DNA from: JAULZV01 sp964401885
GTDB taxonomy: Bacteria; Patescibacteriota; Minisyncoccia; Phycocordibacterales; JAACPR01
Assembly: GCA_964401885.1 (NCBI GenBank)
Contig: CAYOAC010000007.1
Location: forward strand, 1-29,347
DNA length: 29,347 nt
Direction of reading: 5' to 3'
The notes under the pieces are model-generated. The model was not told the DNA's origin, did no database searches, and saw nothing but the letters and a program-made list of their open reading frames with translations. This document shows positions 14,155 through 19,240 of the stretch, in pieces (positions within the stretch are counted from its first letter, which is position 1; every line of letters starts with the position of its first letter). The position numbers were made by a program, and so were the translations under genes.

Positions 14155-15072
14155 ATGAAAAACTACATCTTCTCTTCAACTCTCGGTCTTTTAATTTTAA
14201 CTATTTTGCAATTTTTGACTTTGACGTCTTTTAATCAGGATTTAAAAGTTTATTTTCTTGATGTAGGACAAGGGGATTCTGCCTTATTTAGATATCCAAC
14301 AGGAGAAAATATACTTGTTGATACGGGTAAGGATTCAAAAGTTTTTAGACAATTAGATAAAGCTCTCCCTTGGTATGATAAAACAATTGATTATGTTTTG
14401 TTAACACATGGAGATCTTGATCATGTTGGTGCAATGATAGATATTTTAGATAGGTATAAAGTTAAAAAAGTTTTTGTTAGTGAATTTTTTGGTCAAATAG
14501 AAGTAGAAAAAGAAATTTTACAAAGATTAAAACAAGAAAATGCTACTGTAGAAATTTTAAAAAAGGGAGATAATTTTACTTTTGGAACAAAAATAAATAA
14601 CGATTTTAAAATAATTAATCCAGATTCAAATTGTTTTAATATATATAAAAATGAAAACGACTGTTCATTGGTTGCTTTGGTGTCATATGGTAGTAGCACA
14701 ATATTGATGACGGGGGACATAAGTAAACCTGTAGAATTAAATATTATGAATAATATAAAAACTCCAGTAGATGTTTTAAAAGTCGCACACCATGGTTCAA
14801 AATATTCTAGCGATGAGCAATTTATTCAAAAAATAAAACCAAAATTTTCAATTATCTCAGTTGGTGAAAATTCTTACGGTCATCCAAGTAAAGAAGCTTT
14901 GGATATTTTAAAATTAGCGAGTTCAACAATTTGGAATACAAAAGAGGATACTACTCTCGTAGTATCCTCTGATGGTAATAGTGTTGAAATAAATAAATTA
15001 TTTGACCAAGCCAGCTTTTTTCAAAGTAGTATATGCACCATTTTTCTTTATGGTTTTGATACCCCTTGTTGA
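14155..15072 (+). CDS. ComEC metallo-beta-lactamase domain protein (separate gene)
   Basis: 305 aa. An N-terminal hydrophobic helix (residues 5-25) anchors or exports the protein. The domain then starts as in ComEC C-termini: VYFLDVGQGDSALFRYPTGE. The metal-site motif THGDLDHVG, then LMTGDIS, KVAHHGSKYSS and SVGENSYGHPS, complete the hydrolase fold. In standard ComEC this domain is fused after the channel and is thought to degrade the non-transported DNA strand. Here it is a free protein outside the membrane. The last ~25 residues (from about FDQASFF) lie antisense to rpmB, a 75-bp overlap, so the extreme C-terminus is probably not a conserved part. It ends in TGA. Confidence 0.9.
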   Translation: MKNYIFSSTLGLLILTILQFLTLTSFNQDLKVYFLDVGQGDSALFRYPTGENILVDTGKDSKVFRQLDKALPWYDKTIDYVLLTHGDLDHVGAMIDILDRYKVKKVFVSEFFGQIEVEKEILQRLKQENATVEILKKGDNFTFGTKINNDFKIINPDSNCFNIYKNENDCSLVALVSYGSSTILMTGDISKPVELNIMNNIKTPVDVLKVAHHGSKYSSDEQFIQKIKPKFSIISVGENSYGHPSKEALDILKLASSTIWNTKEDTTLVVSSDGNSVEINKLFDQASFFQSSICTIFLYGFDTPC

Positions 15073-15240
15073 TACTCTAACTTTTACAGATTTATTTAAT
15101 TCTGGAACAAAAATCTTTTTGTCTTGTAAATTAATTTGTCTTCGTCTCTTTCCTGTTGGGTTGAATTGAGTAGCACGGGTTCGGTTTGAATAACCGCCGC
15201 CTACTTGAGATTTACTTTTTGTTATTGGGCAAACTTTCAT
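14998..15240 (-). CDS. rpmB: Ribosomal protein bL28
   Basis: 80 aa, a normal length. It is a component of the large ribosomal subunit. The N-terminus MKVCPITKSKSQVGGGYSNR and the core RTRATQFNPTGKRRRQINL are typical of bL28, followed by FVPELNKSVKVRVSTRGIKTI and a short C-terminal helix. Only one cysteine is present, so it is not the zinc-ribbon form. The gene is isolated from other ribosomal genes and overlaps the end of the convergent ComEC metallohydrolase gene by 75 bp. No clear -10 or Shine-Dalgarno was found. Confidence 0.93.
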   Translation of the reverse strand: MKVCPITKSKSQVGGGYSNRTRATQFNPTGKRRRQINLQDKKIFVPELNKSVKVRVSTRGIKTIKKNGAYTTLKKAGLVK

Positions 15241-15280
15241 ATTTATTTAGTTATGTTTTGCCATGTTACCATAAATCCAC

Positions 15281-15286
15281 TATAAT
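15281..15286 (+). promoter_or_regulatory. -10 box for the M50 protease gene
   Basis: A consensus TATAAT ends 9 nt before the ATG at 15296, predicting a leader of at most about 3 nt. Confidence 0.6.
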
Positions 15287-15295
15287 GCAATAACT

Positions 15296-15916
15296 ATGTC
15301 ACTAATAATATTTTCAATCATCGTTTTGGTTTTTTCAGTTGTTGTTCATGAAGTTTCTCATGGCTATATGGCTTATCGTTTTGGTGATTTGACTGCCAAA
15401 TATCAAGGCCGTTTAACTTTTAACCCTATAAAACATATAGACCCGTTGGGTTCTATTATATTGCCTTTAATTATGGCTATTTTGCCAGGAGGTTTGATTC
15501 TTGGTTGGGCAAAACCGGTTCCAATAAACCCTTATAATTTTAAAAACAGAAGATTGGGTGAATTTGCCACAGCTATTGCAGGTCCTATTTCAAACATTAT
15601 TATTGCGGGAGTTTTTATTGTTCTAATTAGGATGTCTGGGACTCTTGGTATGGATCCAGTTTTTGTAGAACTCAGTTCTATTATTGTAATCATTAACTCA
15701 GTTCTAGCATTCTTTAATCTTATACCAATTCCACCATTGGATGGATATCGAATTGTTTCTTTGTTGTTACCATCAAAAACTGTAGAAAAGTTCGAATATT
15801 TTTCTCAAAGATATGGGATCTTTATTGTTTTGTTTTTTGTTTTATTTCTTTGGAATCCAATTTTCATGATCATAATGTCTTTTGTTGAAACTTTGGCAGG
15901 AATAAATCTTTTGTAA
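15296..15916 (+). CDS. Site-2 protease family (M50) membrane metalloprotease
   Basis: 206 aa. An intramembrane zinc protease of the short M50B type (sporulation SpoIVFB/YwhC-like). The zinc site HEVSH is at residues 18-22 in VVVHEVSHGYMAYRFGD, and the third ligand is D149 in LIPIPPLDGYRI. About five or six hydrophobic segments are seen and there is no PDZ domain. Such enzymes cut transmembrane segments of regulators or signal peptides. The next gene encodes a membrane-anchored DNA-binding protein, a possible substrate, though this is only inferred from adjacency. Confidence 0.93.
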   Translation: MSLIIFSIIVLVFSVVVHEVSHGYMAYRFGDLTAKYQGRLTFNPIKHIDPLGSIILPLIMAILPGGLILGWAKPVPINPYNFKNRRLGEFATAIAGPISNIIIAGVFIVLIRMSGTLGMDPVFVELSSIIVIINSVLAFFNLIPIPPLDGYRIVSLLLPSKTVEKFEYFSQRYGIFIVLFFVLFLWNPIFMIIMSFVETLAGINLL

Positions 15917-15987
15917 AATTTTAAAAATAAATTTTGAACGAAATATCCACAAAATATAATCTATTTTTAATATTTTTGTTTTTTCTT

Positions 15988-15996
15988 TGATACAAT
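15988..15996 (+). promoter_or_regulatory. Extended -10 promoter, leaderless type, for the 16004 gene
   Basis: TGATACAAT, the same box as at tpiA, ends 7 nt before the ATG at 16004. Confidence 0.65.
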
Positions 15997-16003
15997 GTAA
16001 TTA

Positions 16004-17110
16004 ATGATAAAAAGAACCGAGGAATTAAAAGGATATCTATCTTCAAAAGATGCAGGTTCTTCTCTTGGTTATACTCATGATTATATTTCTAGATTATGTC
16101 GTCAAAATAAGATTGCAGGTATTCAAAGAGGGCGAGAATGGTTCGTTCTGTTAGGGGAATTAGAAGATTTTAAAAAAAGACACGAAATTGAACTTCAAGA
16201 AAAGAAAAAAGAATTATCCAAAAAATTCTCTAAAATAAGATTAGAATTTGAGGCCAATAAAAGAAAATCTAAAGAAAATGCAAAAATTCCTCAAGAAGAA
16301 GTTAAAAGAGAAATTTTGAATAATGAATCCAAAAAATCTATCAAGTTCTTTATTCCTAGTCAGTTCGTTGCTGTTGCTGTTTTGGCTCTGGTTCTTTTTA
16401 TACCAACTTTTATTAAAAATATTTCTAAAGAAAACTTTGTATTTAGTAATCAAATCCCAACAAGTTCCATATCGGTGACAGATTTTTCAGGAAATATAAG
16501 TCAGGGTATACAGGACACTATTTATATGCAAGCCACCGTTATCCCAAAAGTTGCAAACATCTTTGCTTTTAGCGAGTATTTGGCTGATGGATATTGGCAA
16601 TATTTTAATGTTTTGGGTGAATTACCCTATAGAACTTATGTTTCTCTAAAAAATATCGGTAATGTTTATCTTGCAGCGTATGTCCTTCAAGGAGAAGCTA
16701 TTTGTCAATCTGCTCAAAATTTACCCAATATTGGTAATTTTGTTTTAAAAGGTTATAAACTTGTAGGAGAATGTTTTGTTGTCGGAAGTAGTGATATTCT
16801 CAATAAATATGCAACAATACTAAATATCGAAGAACAAAGTAATGTCGCCGGAATTAATATTAATGCTTTCTCTGCGAATGTTTCGGGGGGTTATAAATAT
16901 GCTTCTGAGAGCATTTCATCAAATATTCTAGATATATTCGTTCAAAAAGTAGCTTATTCTTTTGGTTTTATATCTTTTAATATTGGTAGAAATTTATCAG
17001 AAATAGGATCTACATTTTCTCAAATATCTAGCTCAACAACTGCTTATGTTGGAACACTTTTTGATTTTGATTTGGTCAACAAACAGCCTAAAATTAGAAA
17101 ACTGCCTTAG
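16004..17110 (+). CDS. Membrane-anchored helix-turn-helix protein
   Basis: 368 aa. Residues ~10-58 resemble an excisionase/MerR-like winged helix (HTH_17): YLSSKDAGSSLGYTHDYISR followed by LCRQNKIAGIQRGREWFVLLGEL. A charged helix or coiled coil follows (58-112, rich in K and E), then one transmembrane segment (about 119-138, SQFVAVAVLALVLFIPTF). Residues 140-368 form an external region with no recognised family and short repeats of AxxNIxNFV-like character. The DNA-binding head is predicted to face the cytoplasm and the large C-domain to lie outside, like a one-component sensor. It may be released by proteolysis; the M50 protease is encoded directly upstream. There is no clear Shine-Dalgarno. 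Confidence 0.75.
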   Translation: MIKRTEELKGYLSSKDAGSSLGYTHDYISRLCRQNKIAGIQRGREWFVLLGELEDFKKRHEIELQEKKKELSKKFSKIRLEFEANKRKSKENAKIPQEEVKREILNNESKKSIKFFIPSQFVAVAVLALVLFIPTFIKNISKENFVFSNQIPTSSISVTDFSGNISQGIQDTIYMQATVIPKVANIFAFSEYLADGYWQYFNVLGELPYRTYVSLKNIGNVYLAAYVLQGEAICQSAQNLPNIGNFVLKGYKLVGECFVVGSSDILNKYATILNIEEQSNVAGININAFSANVSGGYKYASESISSNILDIFVQKVAYSFGFISFNIGRNLSEIGSTFSQISSSTTAYVGTLFDFDLVNKQPKIRKLP

Positions 17111-17147
17111 GTTTTTGATAAAAATTAGATATAGCCAAATAAAACAC

Positions 17148-17176
17148 TTGCAAAATTAAAACTTTTGTATTAAAGT
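17148..17176 (+). promoter_or_regulatory. Promoter of the rpsL-rpsG operon
   Basis: TTGCAA (17148-17153), a 17-bp spacer, and TAAAGT (17171-17176). The predicted start is near 17183, leaving a ~15-nt leader without a Shine-Dalgarno before the ATG at 17198. Confidence 0.45.
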
Positions 17177-17197
17177 ACGACCTACATACATTTAAAT

Positions 17198-17601
17198 ATG
17201 CCAACAATAAATCAATTAGTTAAAAAAGCCCGAGGAACAGCTGGACGAAAATCAAAAGCGGTTGCTCTTACTCGTGGATTTAATACCCTCAAAAACCGAC
17301 CTTCATTTTACAATGCTCCTTTCAAAAGAGGTGTTTGTACAAAAGTAACAACAAAGACACCTAGAAAACCTAACTCAGCTATTAGAAAGATTGCTAGAGT
17401 TCGACTTACTAACGGTCTTGAAGTAACTGCCTATATCCCAGGAATGGGTCACAATCTACAAGAACACTCAGTTGTTCTATTACGAGGAGGGCGAGTAAAG
17501 GACGTTAACATTAGATATACAGTGGTTCGAGGAGTTCTTGACTCAGAAGGAGTTCAAAAACGAGGCAAAAGTCGATNNNNNNNNNNAAAGCTGCTAAATA
17601 A
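17198..17601 (+). CDS. rpsL: Ribosomal protein uS12 (interrupted by an assembly gap)
   Basis: uS12 of the small ribosomal subunit decoding centre. It starts MPTINQLVKKARGTAGRKSK, has RGVCTKVTTKTPRKPNSAIR and ends its visible core with HNLQEHSVVLLRGGRV. Ten Ns at 17577-17586 fall in the SKYGAK region. The literal frame after the Ns runs on to 17635 and into rpsG, but a different phase gives KAAK then TAA at 17599-17601, the expected ending. The true gap length must therefore be 2 modulo 3, not 10. A ~13-residue insertion lies before RGVC. R56 aligns with E. coli K43, and KDVNIRY is one residue shorter than the common KDLPGVRY. rpsG starts 11 bp downstream. Confidence 0.95.
17577..17586. other. 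Assembly gap (10 N)
   Basis: A run of ten undetermined bases within the end of rpsL. Its length is a placeholder, since it puts the two sides of the gene out of phase. Confidence 0.98.
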
Positions 17602-17612
17602 TTTAAAATATC

Positions 17613-18083
17613 ATGCGAAGACCAGTAAAAAATAGAAATATACCAAAACCAGATTCACGATATAGTTCAGTGAAAGTTTCAAAATTCATTAATCATATTA
17701 TGGAAAGAGGTAAAAAAGATATCGCTCGAAAGATTGTATATCAAGCTTTTGATGAAATCAAAAAGAAGGCAGAAGTTGAAAATCCACTAGAAATTTTTGA
17801 TATGGCACTTAAGAATGCTTCACCTGTAATGGAAATTCGTTCAAGACGGGTTGGGGGAGCTAATTATCAAGTTCCACGAGAGGTTCGACCAGAAAGAAGA
17901 AACTTCTTAGCTATGAGTTGGATGATTCAAGCTGCTCAATCAAAAAAGGGTACACCTATGTACAAAAGACTTTCAGAAGAACTTCTACTTGCAAGTAAAA
18001 ACGAAGGAACAGCTGTGAAAAAGAAAGAAGATACACACAAAATGGCAGAAGCCAACAAAGCGTTTGCCCACTTCGCTTGGTAA
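17613..18083 (+). CDS. rpsG: Ribosomal protein uS7
   Basis: 156 aa, full length. uS7 organises the head of the 30S subunit and contacts tRNA in the E site. The N-terminus MRRPVKNRNIPKPDSRYSSV and the segments KFINHIMERGKKDIARKIVY, ASPVMEIRSRRVGGANYQVP and EVRPERRNFLAMSW are typical, as is the C-terminal MAEANKAFAHFAW. It follows rpsL in the classic str-operon order. No Shine-Dalgarno is seen. An 83-bp hairpin begins 13 bp after the stop, so transcription of the operon may end here rather than continue into fusA. Confidence 0.97.
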   Translation: MRRPVKNRNIPKPDSRYSSVKVSKFINHIMERGKKDIARKIVYQAFDEIKKKAEVENPLEIFDMALKNASPVMEIRSRRVGGANYQVPREVRPERRNFLAMSWMIQAAQSKKGTPMYKRLSEELLLASKNEGTAVKKKEDTHKMAEANKAFAHFAW

Positions 18084-18096
18084 TCTAATTTTATAT

Positions 18097-18179
18097 AAAC
18101 AAAACTGCCGAAAATTTTTTGGAGTCTGGATGCCGTAATCGGCGGGTCCCACGACAAAAAATTTTCGGCAGTTTTGTTT
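18097..18179. repeat. 83-bp hairpin element, copy 1
   Basis: Perfect 24-bp inverted arms begin AAACAAAACTGCCGAAAA and enclose a 35-nt GC-rich centre that contains a smaller hairpin, GCCG-TAAT-CGGC. The sequence is identical to copy 2 at 19049-19131 in the same orientation. The T-rich end also suits a terminator for rpsL-rpsG and, in the opposite direction, for the minus-strand receiver gene. Confidence 0.95.
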
Positions 18180-18236
18180 ATTTAAAAATCCGCATAATAC
18201 ATAGTATTTATACGGATTATCAGACAGAATGAAACA

Positions 18237-18818
18237 TCAAGGTACTGAATCTGGCATTCTCCAACATTCTTCAAGTGGAGTCGCTAATCCTGCTAGTAGT
18301 TTTGCTCGCATTTCAGGATCTGTCCAAAGACGTTCACTTATTTCTTCATCAGTCCCTTCGAGAGGATCATCAATAGACAACAATTCTCTGATTTCTTCGA
18401 TAAGAGGATTTAAAGGGCCCTCTTTTTGAACATATCCAGTATATAAATCTGTATTTGCATCAAAATCGATAGTTTTTGCATCTAGAATTGTAAAATATAT
18501 CCATGGAACAGTAGGGAACATTTTACGGAATTCTTTCCACAAGCGGGTTCCAGCAGATCTCCAAGAATCATTTGAAAAACCATATGGAGGTGTTGTAAAA
18601 AATTGTCTTCTTCTGGTTTCCGAATTAAACCAAGGCATCATAACGCCTGAAACGACAAAATATGGGCCCTTCTTCAGTTCTCTGATACAAATCAGAGCTG
18701 AATCTTCATCGGTTAGAGTTAAAATATCTTCTACATCAGGAAAGACTTTTTTGAGAGCATCTACTATGGTCTTTGTCTGCTTGGGGTCATCTTCAATAAG
18801 AAGTACGATCGGTTTCAT
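18237..18818 (-). CDS. Response-regulator receiver-like protein lacking the phospho-acceptor Asp
   Basis: 193 aa. It has a CheY-like receiver fold: LLIEDDPKQT with the acidic pair D10/D11, then YFVVSGVMMPWF, IYFTILD with T110, and YVQKEGPL with K132. In receivers the strand before MMP carries the phosphorylated Asp; here it is G58, so normal phosphorylation is not expected (pseudo-receiver). An insertion of about 30 residues (65-100) extends the middle of the domain. The C-terminal ~40 residues are an acidic helix region with no DNA-binding domain. No sensor kinase is nearby. The gene is the only clear protein gene in the hairpin-bounded cassette between rpsG and fusA. A possible promoter lies ~35 bp upstream, and no Shine-Dalgarno is seen. 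Confidence 0.8.
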   Translation of the reverse strand: MKPIVLLIEDDPKQTKTIVDALKKVFPDVEDILTLTDEDSALICIRELKKGPYFVVSGVMMPWFNSETRRRQFFTTPPYGFSNDSWRSAGTRLWKEFRKMFPTVPWIYFTILDAKTIDFDANTDLYTGYVQKEGPLNPLIEEIRELLSIDDPLEGTDEEISERLWTDPEMRAKLLAGLATPLEECWRMPDSVP

Positions 18819-18852
18819 TGTTTTATTTGGTTGGTGATGAACTTACATCTTC

Positions 18853-18861
18853 TATATAACA
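18853..18861 (-). promoter_or_regulatory. Extended -10 candidate for the receiver-like gene
   Basis: On the minus strand TGTTATATA (18861-18853). It predicts a leader of ~28 nt before the ATG at 18818. It is divergent from the small-RNA promoter 25 bp away. Confidence 0.4.
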
Positions 18862-18885
18862 CCTATTTTTATTAATAGTCTATAC

Positions 18886-18914
18886 TTGACATATTCAATA
18901 AAATATGATAACCT
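18886..18914 (+). promoter_or_regulatory. Promoter of the putative small RNA
   Basis: A perfect TTGACA (18886-18891), a 17-bp spacer, and TAACCT (18909-18914) with an upstream TG extension (18906-18907). It is one of the best-formed promoters in the window. The start is expected near 18921. Confidence 0.65.
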
Positions 18915-18970
18915 ATTTAAAGGTGATTTCTTTCCGGAAGAACCTAATTTGACGGCTTCTCGTAAACCGT

Positions 18971-19003
18971 CTGCTCTGCTAACTGCTCTGCTAACTGCTC
19001 TGC
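18971..19003 (+). repeat. 12-bp tandem repeat within the small RNA
   Basis: CTGCTCTGCTAA at 18971-18982 and 18983-18994, then a partial CTGCTCTGC at 18995-19003. The pyrimidine-rich repeats are likely single-stranded in the RNA. Confidence 0.9.
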
Positions 19004-19005
19004 TT

Positions 19006-19042
19006 GGTGCGTCGATGGAAACCCCATTGACGCACCTTTTTT
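19006..19042 (+). terminator. Strong intrinsic terminator of the small RNA
   Basis: A 13-bp stem, GGTGCGTCGATGG (19006-19018) with CCATTGACGCACC (19024-19036), one G-T wobble and a 5-nt loop, followed by six Ts. Confidence 0.92.
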
Positions 19043-19048
19043 ATTAAA

Positions 19049-19131
19049 AAACAAAACTGCCGAAAATTTTTTGGAGTCTGGATGCCGTAATCGGCGGGTC
19101 CCACGACAAAAAATTTTCGGCAGTTTTGTTT
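19049..19131. repeat. 83-bp hairpin element, copy 2
   Basis: Base-for-base identical to copy 1 at 18097-18179, same orientation, 952 bp away. It has 24-bp perfect arms and the same 35-nt centre. It ends 24 bp before the fusA -35 box. Confidence 0.95.
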
Positions 19132-19154
19132 TTGAAGAAATAACACAATATTCA

Positions 19155-19182
19155 TTGCTTTTTCTTCTTTTTTCAGTACAAT
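19155..19182 (+). promoter_or_regulatory. Promoter of fusA
   Basis: TTGCTT (19155-19160), a 16-bp spacer, TACAAT (19177-19182). It predicts a start near 19189 and a ~52-nt leader before the ATG at 19241. The in-frame ATG at 19181 overlaps the -10 box and cannot be in the transcript. Confidence 0.5.
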
Positions 19183-19240
19183 GACGATACCTTATTCAAG
19201 AGGGGTTTTATTTTATTTAATTAACAATTTATACAAATTT

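Larger units (their letters stand above)
18921..19042 (+). ncRNA. Putative small RNA of ~122 nt
   Basis: A promoter with ideal spacing is followed ~120 nt later by a strong intrinsic terminator, with no convincing gene between. The 5' end can fold: TTCTT/AAGAA with loop TCCGG (18928-18942), and next GACGG/CCGTC (18951-18955 and 18967-18971). The middle holds tandem CTGCTCTGCTAA units. The GC content is clearly above that of the neighbours. An alternative is a 32-codon frame from TTG 18949 to TAA 19047, with GGAAG 8 nt upstream, encoding a hydrophobic peptide with repeated ALLT; but the terminator would lie inside it. No known RNA family is recognised. Confidence 0.55.

Noticed and set aside
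15944..15960. TATCCACA resembling a DnaA box
   Set aside because: A single imperfect copy in an AT-rich gap with no dnaA or other origin features nearby.
18229..18429. Plus-strand frame antisense to the receiver gene
   Set aside because: Ser-rich and overlapping the recognisable receiver domain on the minus strand.
18097..19131. Interpretation of the hairpins as integron attC sites
   Set aside because: They lack the RYYYAAC/GTTRRRY core sites and no integrase is present in the window.
19181..19240. 20-residue N-terminal extension of EF-G
   Set aside because: The ATG overlaps the -10 box TACAAT, and EF-G proteins typically start as MSRDYPLSHVRN.
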